Assembly (NCBI GenBank): GCA_017424665.1
Contig: JAFOYK010000084.1
Span: forward strand, 1-5,667
DNA length: 5,667 nucleotides
Source: Oscillospiraceae bacterium
GTDB lineage: Bacteria; Bacillota; Clostridia; Oscillospirales; Ruminococcaceae
Reading direction: 5' to 3'
The notes below the pieces were generated by a model. It was not told the DNA's origin and ran no database searches. It saw only the letters and a program-made list of their open reading frames with translations. The translations under genes and the position numbers were made by a program. Of the stretch, positions 1-5,667 are shown piece after piece; position 1 is the stretch's first letter, and each line of letters starts with the position of its first letter.

Positions 1-797
1 ACACCGGTAACAACAGTTTTCTTTTTCTCTTCGGTAAGACCAACGATTTCAACTTCGTCGCCGGTATGGATCTGGCCACGTTCTACACGGCCGGTAACAA
101 CGGTACCACGACCGGTGATGGTGAAGATGTCTTCGATAGGCATAAGGAAGGGAAGGTCTGCTTTACGTTCAGGAGTGGGGATGTAGCTGTCAACAGCGTC
201 CATGAGGTCTGCGATGCATTTGTAGCAAGGAGCAGAAGGATCCATGGTGGTGTCTTCAAGAACCTGGAGAGAAGAACCAGCGATTACAGGAATTTCATCA
301 CCGGGATAGTCATACTCGGAAAGGAGTTCACGAACTTCCATTTCTACGAGTTCGAGCATTTCTTCGTCGCCGCCGAGCTGGTCAACTTTGTTGAGGAATA
401 CTACGATGTAGGGAACGCCTACCTGACGGGAAAGAAGGATGTGCTCACGGGTCTGGGGCATAGGACCATCTGCTGCGGAAACAACAAGGATGGTACCGTC
501 CATCTGTGCTGCACCGGTGATCATGTTTTTAATATAGTCAGCATGTCCGGGGCAGTCTACGTGTGCGTAGTGACGGTTGACGGTTTCATATTCAACGTGT
601 GCGGTGTTGATCGTGATACCACGAGCTTTTTCTTCGGGAGCTTTATCGATTGCATCGTATGCGTTATACTCTGCAAAACCTTTAAGAGAAAGGTATTTGG
701 TGATAGCTGCGGTGGTGGTGGTTTTACCATGGTCGATGTGGCCGATGGTACCAATGTTTACATGGGGTTTAGTTCTCTCAAAATGCTGTTTTGCCAT
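1..797 (-). CDS. tuf: Translation elongation factor EF-Tu, N-terminal 265 residues (runs off left edge)
   Basis: EF-Tu is the cytoplasmic GTPase that carries aminoacyl-tRNA to the ribosomal A site. Visible motifs: P-loop GHVDHGKT (19-26), switch I around RGITIN (59-64), DCPGH (81-85, with the catalytic His85), NKVD (136-139), and the start of domain 2 with [13 protein letters not shown] (229-241). The start is the ATG at 795-797, giving [12 protein letters not shown] as in the family, with AAGGAGG at 808-814, 10 nt upstream. About 135 C-terminal residues are missing because the window ends. Between NKVD and the SYIP motif the protein is about six residues longer than the E. coli and B. subtilis proteins, including a stretch with a Cys-x-x-Cys pair (C191, C194). 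It follows fusA by 140 bp and may have its own promoter. Identity is certain; whether the genome has a second tuf copy cannot be seen here. Confidence 0.98.
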   Translation of the reverse strand, partial: MAKQHFERTKPHVNIGTIGHIDHGKTTTTAAITKYLSLKGFAEYNAYDAIDKAPEEKARGITINTAHVEYETVNRHYAHVDCPGHADYIKNMITGAAQMDGTILVVSAADGPMPQTREHILLSRQVGVPYIVVFLNKVDQLGGDEEMLELVEMEVRELLSEYDYPGDEIPVIAGSSLQVLEDTTMDPSAPCYKCIADLMDAVDSYIPTPERKADLPFLMPIEDIFTITGRGTVVTGRVERGQIHTGDEVEIVGLTEEKKKTVVTG

Positions 798-841
798 TTC
801 GGAATGTCCTCCTTACAATTGGTTAACTTTCGTTTTTATTT

Positions 842-865
842 TAAAATAGGCTTAATTCTATTTTA
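842..865. repeat. 8-bp inverted repeat in the tuf leader region
   Basis: TAAAATAG at 842-849 is the exact reverse complement of CTATTTTA at 858-865, with an 8-nt spacer. It overlaps the proposed -10 element of the tuf promoter. It is all but A/T-only, so the stem would be weak, and it could be a chance feature of an A/T-rich spacer. Confidence 0.4.
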
Positions 866-887
866 TACCAAAACAAAAATTTTTCAA
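860..887 (-). promoter_or_regulatory. Candidate sigma-A promoter for tuf
   Basis: On the minus strand TTGAAA (882-887) is followed after 16 bp by TAAAAT (860-865). The overlapping hexamer TATAAA (862-867) is preceded by TGG, an extended -10 arrangement, but its spacer is only 14 bp. Transcription would start near 853-855, about 55 nt upstream of the tuf ATG. A separate tuf promoter inside the str operon is plausible because EF-Tu is needed in excess of EF-G. The region is very A/T rich, so chance matches are easy; this is a candidate only. Confidence 0.45.
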
Positions 888-914
888 GCATTAAAGCTGA
901 AAAATTTTTGTTTT
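870..914. repeat. Perfect 17-bp inverted repeat between fusA and tuf, possible attenuator
   Basis: Positions 870-886 and 898-914 are perfect reverse complements. Two more G-C pairs (888/897 and 889/896) can form past a single bulged A at 887, leaving a 6-nt loop at 890-895. The stem contains a symmetric A5T5 block, so it is weak for a terminator core, but the minus-strand transcript leaves the stem through a T-rich tract. It lies 23 bp after the fusA stop and could partly terminate or process the str transcript before tuf. The proposed -35 element of the tuf promoter sits in its arm. The repeat is directly visible; its function is inferred. Confidence 0.7.
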
Positions 915-937
915 TGGCGATTTTTTTAATCTATTCC

Positions 938-3010
938 TTAGGAACGGGATTTAATAACCTCTTCAGCAATAGATTTCGGAACTTCAACATAGTGGCTGGG
1001 TTCCATTACATAGTTGCCGCGGCCCTGAGTTTTGGAACGAAGGTCGCTTGCATAACCGAACATTTCGGAAAGCGGAACAAAAGCTTTGATTTCTTTTGCG
1101 CCGTAGTTATCATCCATACCGCGGATCTGACCACGTCTGGAAGAAAGGTCGCCCATAACGTCGCCCATGTATTCTTCGGGGAAAGTTACGGTTACGTTCA
1201 TGATAGGTTCGAGAAGAACGGGGTTAGCTTTTCTCATAGCTTCTTTGAATGCCATAGAACCGGCGATCATGAATGCCATTTCAGAAGAGTCAACTTCGTG
1301 GTAAGAACCATCATAAAGAGTGACTTTAACGTCAACAACAGGATAGCCTGCAACTACGCCGGCATTAAGAGCACCCTGGATACCTTTGTTAACAGGTTCG
1401 ATGTACTCTTTCGGGATGGAACCACCAACGGTTGCGTTGATGAATTCGTAACCCTTGCCGCTTTCGTTAGGTTCAAGTTTGATCTTAACGTGACCATACT
1501 GACCTTTACCACCGGACTGACGTGCATATTTGGTTTCCTGATCAACGGGTTTGTTGATGGTTTCTTTATATGCAACCTGAGGTTTACCAACGTTTGCTTC
1601 AACTTTGAATTCACGGAGAAGACGGTCAACGATGATTTCGAGGTGAAGCTCACCCATACCAGCGATGATGGTCTGTCCGGTTTCTTTATCGGTGTAAGCT
1701 CTGAAGGTGGGGTCCTCTTCAGCAAGTTTGGAAAGGGCGATAGCCAATTTTTCCTGACCGGCCTTGGTTTTCGGTTCGATTGCAAGTCTGATAACAGGTT
1801 CCGGGAATTCCATCTTCTCGAGTTCGATAGGATGTTTCGGATCGCAAAGGGTATCACCGGTGGTGGTATATTTAAGACCTACTGCTGCTGCGATATCGCC
1901 GCAATAGCAAACGTCAAGGTCTTTTCTGTGGTTTGCGTGCATCTGAAGAATACGGCCCATTCTTTCGCTCTTATCCTTGGAGGAGTTGAGAACGGTGGAG
2001 CCTGCTTCAACCTTACCGGAATAAACTCTGAAGAAGCAAAGTTTACCTACGAAGGGGTCTGCTGCAACTTTGAATGCAAGGATAGCGAGAGGTTCCTCGT
2101 CTCCTGCATGGCGAATGGTTTCTTCGCCGGTGGTGACATCGATACCTTTAACAGGCGGGATATCAAGCGGAGAGGGCATGTAATCTACGATTGCATCGAG
2201 GAGTTTCTGTACACCTTTGTTACGGTAGGAAGTACCGCAGCATACAGGTACGAAGGTGTTTTCGATGGTACCTTTTCTGATTGCGGCTTTGAGTTCTTCA
2301 ATGGTGAGCTCTTCACCTTCAAGGTATTTTTCCATGAGTTCTTCGTCTGCTTCAACCGCACCTTCGATAAGAAGTTCACGGTATTCTTCGCAGAGTTCAA
2401 CCATGTTCTCGGGGATATCGGTTACGGTGATATCTTTGCCGAGGTCATCGTTGTAGATATAAGCTTTCATCTCGAGAAGGTCTACAAGGCCTTTGAAGAA
2501 TGCTTCAGCGCCGATAGGCATCTGAATTACGAGAGGTTTAGCTTTAAGTCTGGTTTTGATCATGTCAACGACATGAAGGAAGTCCGCGCCCATGATGTCC
2601 ATTTTGTTAACGTAAATCATGCGGGGAACTTTATATTTGTTTGCCTGACGCCATACGGTTTCAGACTGGGGTTCTACGCCGCCTTTTGCGCAGAGAACGG
2701 TTACGGAACCGTCGAGCACGCGGAGAGATCTTTCAACCTCAACAGTAAAGTCTACGTGTCCGGGAGTATCGATGATGTTGATACGATGGTCGTTCCAGTA
2801 AGCGGTGGTTGCAGCAGAAGTGATGGTGATACCTCTCTCCTGTTCCTGAACCATCCAGTCCATGGTTGCGCTACCATCGTGGGTTTCACCGATTTTATAG
2901 TTAACACCGGTATAGTAAAGGATACGTTCGGTTGTGGTAGTCTTTCCTGCGTCGATGTGAGCCATGATACCGATATTTCGGGTCATCTCAAGTGAAACAT
3001 CTCTTGCCAT
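938..3010 (-). CDS. fusA: Translation elongation factor EF-G
   Basis: EF-G is the GTPase that drives translocation of tRNA and mRNA after peptide-bond formation and, with ribosome recycling factor, splits ribosomes. The protein is 690 residues, the normal length. Visible landmarks: P-loop AHIDAGKT (17-24), switch [12 protein letters not shown] (59-69), DTPGH (81-85), NKMD (135-138), and domain IV opening with [12 protein letters not shown] (497-508), then a complete domain V with [20 protein letters not shown] near the C-terminus. It starts at the ATG at 3008-3010, with AAGGAG at 3016-3021 five nt upstream. The position between rpsG (44 bp upstream) and tuf marks it as the canonical translocase, not an FusA2-type or tetracycline-protection paralogue. 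After codon 6 the gene contains no TTA, CTA or TCA codon, which is why a full-length open frame exists on the opposite strand. Confidence 0.99.
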   Translation of the reverse strand: MARDVSLEMTRNIGIMAHIDAGKTTTTERILYYTGVNYKIGETHDGSATMDWMVQEQERGITITSAATTAYWNDHRINIIDTPGHVDFTVEVERSLRVLDGSVTVLCAKGGVEPQSETVWRQANKYKVPRMIYVNKMDIMGADFLHVVDMIKTRLKAKPLVIQMPIGAEAFFKGLVDLLEMKAYIYNDDLGKDITVTDIPENMVELCEEYRELLIEGAVEADEELMEKYLEGEELTIEELKAAIRKGTIENTFVPVCCGTSYRNKGVQKLLDAIVDYMPSPLDIPPVKGIDVTTGEETIRHAGDEEPLAILAFKVAADPFVGKLCFFRVYSGKVEAGSTVLNSSKDKSERMGRILQMHANHRKDLDVCYCGDIAAAVGLKYTTTGDTLCDPKHPIELEKMEFPEPVIRLAIEPKTKAGQEKLAIALSKLAEEDPTFRAYTDKETGQTIIAGMGELHLEIIVDRLLREFKVEANVGKPQVAYKETINKPVDQETKYARQSGGKGQYGHVKIKLEPNESGKGYEFINATVGGSIPKEYIEPVNKGIQGALNAGVVAGYPVVDVKVTLYDGSYHEVDSSEMAFMIAGSMAFKEAMRKANPVLLEPIMNVTVTFPEEYMGDVMGDLSSRRGQIRGMDDNYGAKEIKAFVPLSEMFGYASDLRSKTQGRGNYVMEPSHYVEVPKSIAEEVIKSRS

Positions 3011-3054
3011 AAAAACTCCTTAAATAATAAAAGAATAATTTGCAAATGGAAAAA

Positions 3055-3525
3055 TTACCATCTGAAGTGTGCGAAAGCTTTGTTTGCTTCTGCCATTTTG
3101 TGAACGTCTTCTTTTTTCTTAAAGGCACCACCGGTGCTGTTGATAGCATCCATGATTTCGCCTGCAAGACGTTCTTTCATAGTGCGTTCGCCTCTGGTTC
3201 TGGAATAAGCGGTGAGCCAACGGAGACCGAGAGTCTCACGTCTTTCCGGACGAACTTCGAGCGGTACCTGATAGTTAGCACCACCTACACGGCGGGTTTT
3301 ACATTCAAGTACGGGCATGACGTTTTCGAGAGCTTCCTCGAAAGCTTCAAGACCGTTTTTACCGGTTTTTGCTTCTACGATTTCAAATGCTTCGTAGACA
3401 ATTTTCTGGGCAACACCTTTTTTACCGTCAAGCATGATGTTGTTGACGAGACGGGTTACCATGATGGAATTGTACATAGGATCCGGCAAAACTTCACGTT
3501 TTGCGATTTTTCCTCTTCTTGGCAC
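3055..3525 (-). CDS. rpsG: 30S ribosomal protein S7 (GTG start)
   Basis: S7 binds the 3' major domain of 16S rRNA, starts assembly of the 30S head and lines the E-site mRNA exit. With the GTG at 3523-3525 as start the protein is 156 residues, the usual length, and begins (V/M)[15 protein letters not shown] like the family. Other landmarks are LDGKKGVAQ (32-40), [19 protein letters not shown] (78-96) and the C-terminal [15 protein letters not shown]. An ATG six codons upstream (3541-3543) is rejected: translation from it would run through the Shine-Dalgarno sequence and add residues not seen in S7. The gene lies 153 bp after rpsL and 44 bp before fusA. In enterobacteria S7 represses its own operon by binding the rpsL-rpsG spacer; whether this applies here is not shown by the sequence. 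Confidence 0.97.
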   Translation of the reverse strand: MPRRGKIAKREVLPDPMYNSIMVTRLVNNIMLDGKKGVAQKIVYEAFEIVEAKTGKNGLEAFEEALENVMPVLECKTRRVGGANYQVPLEVRPERRETLGLRWLTAYSRTRGERTMKERLAGEIMDAINSTGGAFKKKEDVHKMAEANKAFAHFRW

Positions 3526-3533
3526 TTTTCTTC

Positions 3534-3540
3534 CCTCCTT
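3534..3540 (-). promoter_or_regulatory. Ribosome binding site that fixes the rpsG start
   Basis: AAGGAGG on the minus strand lies 8 nt before the GTG at 3523-3525. It immediately follows, and would be inside the reading frame of, the upstream ATG at 3541-3543, so it supports the GTG as the real start. Confidence 0.85.
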
Positions 3541-3593
3541 CATAAATTAGATGAATTCATAGGTACTCGAAAGCGACAAACTCCCGTTGTGCC

Positions 3594-3627
3594 CAAAGAG
3601 GATGAAATATATTCATCTGCACCTTTG
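3594..3627 (-). promoter_or_regulatory. Candidate RNA hairpin in the rpsL-rpsG spacer
   Basis: In the minus-strand transcript CAAAG (3623-3627) can pair with CUUUG (3594-3598), and inside it GAUGAA (3612-3617) with UUCAUC (3601-3606) around a 5-nt loop. An asymmetric internal loop of 5 and 2 nt separates the two stems. It sits about 70 nt upstream of the rpsG start, in a 153-bp spacer that has no gene. By analogy with the E. coli str operon, where S7 binds this spacer, it might be a translational control site. Only the pairing is seen; the function is a guess. Confidence 0.35.
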
Positions 3628-3678
3628 AGCGCAGGTTTTCTCTTAAGTTTTAAACTTTAGGAAACCGGAAGCTTGCTC

Positions 3679-4104
3679 TTACTTCTTCGCACCAGCTTTA
3701 GGACGTTTTGCACCGTATTTGGAACGGGCCTGCATCCTCTTTGCAACACCCTGAGCATCGAGGGTACCGCGAATGATGTGGTAACGGACACCAGGAAGGT
3801 CTTTTACACGTCCGCCTCTGATGAGAACGACGCTGTGTTCCTGAAGGTTATGTCCAATACCGGGAATGTAGGAAGTGACTTCCATTCCGTTGCTAAGACG
3901 TACTCTGGCGATTTTACGAAGAGCAGAGTTCGGTTTCTTCGGGGTTGCAGTTCTGATTGCAGTGCAGACACCACGTTTCTGAGGGCTGTGCTGATCGATT
4001 GCAACTTTTTTCTTGGAGTTCCATCCTTTAAGAAGTGCAGGAGCAGTGGATTTAACTTCAAGGTCTTTTCTTCCGTTGTGTACGAGCTGGTTAAAAGTAG
4101 GCAT
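3679..4104 (-). CDS. rpsL: 30S ribosomal protein S12
   Basis: S12 sits at the 30S decoding centre and controls accuracy of tRNA selection. The 141-residue protein starts at the ATG at 4102-4104 (MPTFNQLV), with AAAGGAGG at 4111-4118 six nt upstream. A longer frame from a TTG at 4168-4170 is rejected because it crosses the Shine-Dalgarno and a leader hairpin. Landmarks: PQKRGVCT (41-48), [11 protein letters not shown] (54-64) and [13 protein letters not shown]. Relative to E. coli it has a 13-residue insertion before PQKRG, typical of Gram-positive S12. The streptomycin-relevant lysines (E. coli K43 and K88) are present as K56 and K101, and the aspartate that is methylthiolated in some bacteria is D102, so the sequence shows no sign of streptomycin resistance. 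It is the first gene after the str promoter. Confidence 0.98.
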   Translation of the reverse strand: MPTFNQLVHNGRKDLEVKSTAPALLKGWNSKKKVAIDQHSPQKRGVCTAIRTATPKKPNSALRKIARVRLSNGMEVTSYIPGIGHNLQEHSVVLIRGGRVKDLPGVRYHIIRGTLDAQGVAKRMQARSKYGAKRPKAGAKK

Positions 4105-4110
4105 AGGTTT

Positions 4111-4118
4111 CCTCCTTT
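4111..4118 (-). promoter_or_regulatory. Ribosome binding site of rpsL
   Basis: AAAGGAGG on the minus strand, six nt before the ATG at 4102-4104. It is the strongest Shine-Dalgarno in the window and decides against the longer TTG-initiated frame. Confidence 0.85.
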
Positions 4119-4139
4119 CTTCAATAATGAAAGTCGATT

Positions 4140-4171
4140 TTTGCGTCAAAAACCTGAATTTTTGCCGCAAA
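4140..4171 (-). promoter_or_regulatory. Hairpin in the rpsL 5' leader
   Basis: In the transcript TTTGCG (4166-4171) pairs with CGCAAA (4140-4145), and CAAAAA (4159-4164) with TTTTTG (4147-4152), separated by one G-A mismatch (4165/4146) and closed by a 6-nt loop (4153-4158). It lies between the promoter and the rpsL Shine-Dalgarno, ending 35 nt before the ATG. No T-run follows it, so it does not look like a terminator. A shorter hairpin, CCCT/AGGG, precedes it at about 4185-4197. Possible roles are mRNA stability or control by a ribosomal protein; neither is shown. Confidence 0.55.
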
Positions 4172-4211
4172 TGGACAGGGCAATCCCTTCAAGAGGGCTT
4201 ACCACCTAAAA

Positions 4212-4240
4212 ATAATAACATCTTGAAAGCCGTTTGTCAA
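4212..4240 (-). promoter_or_regulatory. Sigma-A promoter of the str operon
   Basis: The minus strand has a perfect -35 TTGACA (4235-4240), a 17-bp spacer and a -10 TATTAT (4212-4217) preceded by TGT, an extended -10. Upstream, about 4241-4300, is A/T rich with A- and T-tracts that could serve as an UP element. Transcription should start at about 4205-4207, leaving a leader of roughly 100 nt before rpsL. It is the best promoter match in the window and suits a highly expressed ribosomal operon. Because a terminator lies just upstream at 4375-4409, it is likely the main source of rpsL-rpsG-fusA transcripts. Confidence 0.9.
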
Positions 4241-4374
4241 TAAGAAAATTATGATTTTTGCATAGTTTTTTTAAATAAATTTTATATGAAATGCCAAATT
4301 TTTATCAGGGCTTATTTTGTCCGTTTCGGGCAAAACAATACACAAAATTGTGCGCGAAAGGCGGAATTTCCGTT
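4241..4374. other. A/T-rich noncoding region upstream of the str promoter
   Basis: Together with the leader this belongs to a 325-bp gap between rpsL and the GNAT gene. I see no gene in it. It contains A/T tracts next to the -35 element and one interrupted palindrome, CACAAAATTGTG (4341-4352, 5-bp arms), about 100 bp upstream of the -35. The palindrome could be a protein-binding site but matches no operator I can name with confidence. Confidence 0.5.
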
Positions 4375-4409
4375 AAAAAAACTCTCCGCATCTCTGCGGG
4401 GAGCTTTTT
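4375..4409 (-). terminator. Intrinsic terminator downstream of the GNAT gene
   Basis: A G/C-rich 9-position stem (4382-4390 with 4395-4403, loop TCTC at 4391-4394) has one imperfect position, 4385/4400, which is a mismatch in the minus transcript and a wobble in the plus transcript. On the minus strand it is followed by a run of seven T (4375-4381). It begins 20 bp after the GNAT stop. A T5 run on the other side (4405-4409) means it could act in both directions, but there is no plus-strand gene to end. Confidence 0.9.
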
Positions 4410-4429
4410 GTTTACTTCGGTTTGTTCCG

Positions 4430-4867
4430 TTATTCCACCATGAACTTCGTCCACTCCGTTTTGTCATACTGCATTACGTCCGTGGATTTTTCCATTCCAA
4501 GTTTTTCATAAAACGGAATCGCGTTTTTATTCGCAATCAGATAAACCGCGATATCCTTTTCGCCGCCTGCAATCTCATGGGCTGTTTTCATAAGATTTCT
4601 TCCTATACCTTGTCCGGTATAACTTCTGTCAACACCCAGATCCGTGACATAAAGCCAATATGCAAAATCCGTAAGTCCAAACAAAACGCCGACTATCTTT
4701 CCATTTTCAGTTCGCGCGGTAATGCTTATCGCTGCGTTGTTTACAAGTTTCGAAATTCTCTCAAAGAATCTTTCTTTCGGATATTGTGAACCAAGATCCG
4801 TTCTTTTAAGAAAGTCTATGTAATCTTCTGCTGATATACGTTCTTCCTTGATTGCTATTTTTTCCAT
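4430..4867 (-). CDS. GNAT family N-acetyltransferase, substrate unknown
   Basis: A 145-residue protein with the GNAT fold signature; such enzymes transfer an acetyl group from acetyl-CoA to an amine. Motif A is LGVDRSYTGQGIGRNLM (77-93). The pyrophosphate loop TGQGIG has Thr84 where Gln or Arg is usual (Q/RxxGxG/A). Motif B follows as NKNAIPFYEKLGM (113-125), with Tyr120 in the place of the usual general acid. No signal peptide or membrane segment is seen, so it is probably cytoplasmic. Start ATG at 4865-4867 has AGGAGA (4874-4879) 7 nt upstream. It lies between rpoC and rpsL but is separated from both by terminators, and I find no good promoter in the 83 bp before it. Codon use (six ATA, many AGA and GGA, some TCA and CAA) differs from the neighbouring genes, as expected for a weakly expressed or acquired gene. 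The substrate cannot be read from sequence; a RimI-like role on ribosomal proteins is not indicated by any specific motif. Confidence 0.9.
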   Translation of the reverse strand: MEKIAIKEERISAEDYIDFLKRTDLGSQYPKERFFERISKLVNNAAISITARTENGKIVGVLFGLTDFAYWLYVTDLGVDRSYTGQGIGRNLMKTAHEIAGGEKDIAVYLIANKNAIPFYEKLGMEKSTDVMQYDKTEWTKFMVE

Positions 4868-4896
4868 ATTGCTTCTCCTGTGAACTCTATGAATAC

Positions 4897-4937
4897 AAAA
4901 AACAATCGTGGCAGATAAACTGTCACGATTGTTTTTT
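4897..4937 (-). terminator. Intrinsic terminator downstream of rpoC
   Basis: A 17-pair stem (4897-4914 with 4920-4937) with one imperfect position (4911/4923) and a 5-nt loop (4915-4919). The core holds CAATCGTG/CACGATTG and is flanked by A6/T6, so it has a T-run on either strand. It starts 13 bp after the rpoC stop and would end the rpoBC transcript before the GNAT gene. Confidence 0.9.
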
Positions 4938-4950
4938 ATGCCTTTTCGGC

Positions 4951-5667
4951 TTATTCGGTTGCGGCTGCTTCGGCTGCTTCCATTACGCGGTCATATTCAT
5001 TGTCCATATCGATGGGATGAACTTCCGGTGCAACGGGGGAATAGTCAGCTTCGGAATAGCACTGCATACCGGTACCTGCCGGGATGAGTTTACCGATGAT
5101 GACGTTTTCTTTAAGGCCGAGAAGTCTGTCGCTCTTACCTTTGATCGCTGCTTCGGTAAGAACACGGGTGGTTTCCTGGAAGGATGCGGCAGACATAAAG
5201 CTTTCGGTTGCAAGAGATGCTTTGGTAATACCGAGGAGCATCGGGATATAAGTTGCTTCGCGAAGGCCGGTTTCGCCGTTTGCGATACGTTTTCTGATCT
5301 CTCTGTTTTCAGCGAAGAAATCACCTTTTTCGACAACCATGCCGGAAAGGAGTTTGGTGTCGCCCTGGTCATCAACTTTGACTTTCTTCATCATCTGACG
5401 AACGATAACTTCGATATGTCTGTCGTTGATATCAACACCCTGGAGACGGTAAGTTTTCTGAACTTCTGCAATGAGGTAATCCTGAACTGCAAGAGCGCCG
5501 TTAACATCAAGATATTTATGCGGGTTGACGGAACCTTCGGTAAGGAGTGCGCCTGCTTTAACGTGGTCGCCCTCTTTAACTTTGGTGTGGCTTCCGTAAG
5601 TGATGAGATATTTACGTTCTTCACCGGTTTCTTTGTTGAAGATAACGATGTGACGGTTTTTCTTGAT
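4951..5667 (-). CDS. rpoC: RNA polymerase beta' subunit, C-terminal 238 residues (runs off right edge)
   Basis: Beta' forms with beta the active-site cleft of RNA polymerase. Only the C-terminal part is present; the catalytic NADFDGD motif and the trigger loop lie upstream, outside the window. The frame is open from the window edge to the TAA at 4951-4953. Recognisable family wording includes [16 protein letters not shown], then [18 protein letters not shown] (about 5149-5202) and [17 protein letters not shown] (about 5068-5118), which in E. coli lie near residue 1320 of beta'. The last residues form a short acidic Ala/Glu-rich tail, as is common. An internal ATG at 5392-5394 is not the start. 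A terminator follows at once, so rpoC ends the rpoBC unit here and does not run freely into the str operon. Confidence 0.98.
   Translation of the reverse strand: MKKNRHIVIFNKETGEERKYLITYGSHTKVKEGDHVKAGALLTEGSVNPHKYLDVNGALAVQDYLIAEVQKTYRLQGVDINDRHIEVIVRQMMKKVKVDDQGDTKLLSGMVVEKGDFFAENREIRKRIANGETGLREATYIPMLLGITKASLATESFMSAASFQETTRVLTEAAIKGKSDRLLGLKENVIIGKLIPAGTGMQCYSEADYSPVAPEVHPIDMDNEYDRVMEAAEAAATE

Noticed and set aside
934..944. Small palindrome TTCC-TTA-GGAA over the fusA stop
   Set aside because: Four-bp arms with a 3-nt loop are expected by chance and no T-run follows directly.
908..2995. A 695-codon open frame on the plus strand opposite fusA, and similar ones opposite tuf, rpsG, rpsL and the GNAT gene
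   Set aside because: Each is codon-aligned with the real minus-strand gene and is open only because that gene avoids TTA, CTA and TCA. The translations resemble no protein family, and no matching ribosome binding site was seen.
3526..3543. ATG start for rpsG at 3541-3543
   Set aside because: The frame would translate the Shine-Dalgarno AAGGAGG and add six residues absent from S7; the GTG at 3523-3525 gives the family length and N-terminus.
4105..4170. N-terminal extension of S12 from a TTG at 4168-4170
   Set aside because: The added 22 residues are not part of S12, and the frame would run through the leader hairpin and the strong Shine-Dalgarno before the ATG at 4102-4104.
4265..4305. A second promoter upstream of the str promoter (TTGGCA followed by A/T-rich hexamers)
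   Set aside because: The -10 candidates are generic A/T sequence and the strong promoter at 4212-4240 explains expression better.
4868..4930. A promoter for the GNAT gene between the rpoC terminator and its ATG
   Set aside because: Only weak pairs such as TTTATC with TATTCA at 18 bp can be found, overlapping the terminator stem; not good enough to annotate.
4940..4950. Small GCC/GGC hairpin directly after the rpoC stop
   Set aside because: Only three base pairs; the adjacent 17-pair terminator accounts for termination.

Overview
The window is a piece of a bacterial core-genome cluster with every gene on the minus strand. Read in the direction of transcription (right to left) it holds the 3' end of rpoC (RNA polymerase beta'), a small GNAT acetyltransferase gene, rpsL (S12), rpsG (S7), fusA (EF-G), and the first two thirds of tuf (EF-Tu), which runs off the left edge. 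The order rpoC, rpsL, rpsG, fusA, tuf is the classic rpoBC-str arrangement. The organism is most likely an anaerobic Firmicute of class Clostridia: S12 carries the 13-residue Gram-positive insertion and clostridial-type wording, Shine-Dalgarno sequences are strong (AGGAGG type), intergenic DNA is A/T rich, and the EF-Tu and EF-G wording recalls Ruminococcaceae/Oscillospiraceae-like lineages. That family placement is from memory and is an inference.

Right end (4868-5667): the last 238 codons of rpoC, followed by a clear intrinsic terminator (4897-4937). Middle right (4375-4867): a 145-residue GNAT gene with its own terminator directly behind it (4375-4409). This gene is walled off by terminators on both sides and uses different codons (many ATA, AGA, GGA, TCA) from the translation genes, so it looks like an insertion into the rpoC-rpsL junction, where many Firmicutes carry an L7Ae-like gene.

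Middle (3526-4374): a near-consensus sigma-A promoter (TTGACA, 17 bp, TGTTATTAT; 4212-4240) starts the str operon about 100 nt upstream of rpsL. The leader contains a 12-bp hairpin. rpsL and rpsG are separated by 153 bp holding a second candidate RNA structure. rpsG starts at a GTG, fixed by the Shine-Dalgarno and the family's N-terminus.

Left (1-3525): rpsG, fusA and tuf. rpsG and fusA are 44 bp apart. The 140-bp fusA-tuf gap contains a perfect 17-bp A/T-rich inverted repeat and a plausible extra promoter for tuf, which would allow EF-Tu to be made in excess of EF-G.

Functionally the window makes the transcription enzyme's largest subunit, two small-subunit proteins of the decoding centre and head, and the two GTPases of the elongation cycle. 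I see no mobile element, CRISPR array, tRNA or rRNA, and no convincing previously undescribed system. The points worth a second look are the isolated GNAT gene, the noncoding structures of the str operon, and a CxxC-containing insertion in EF-Tu.
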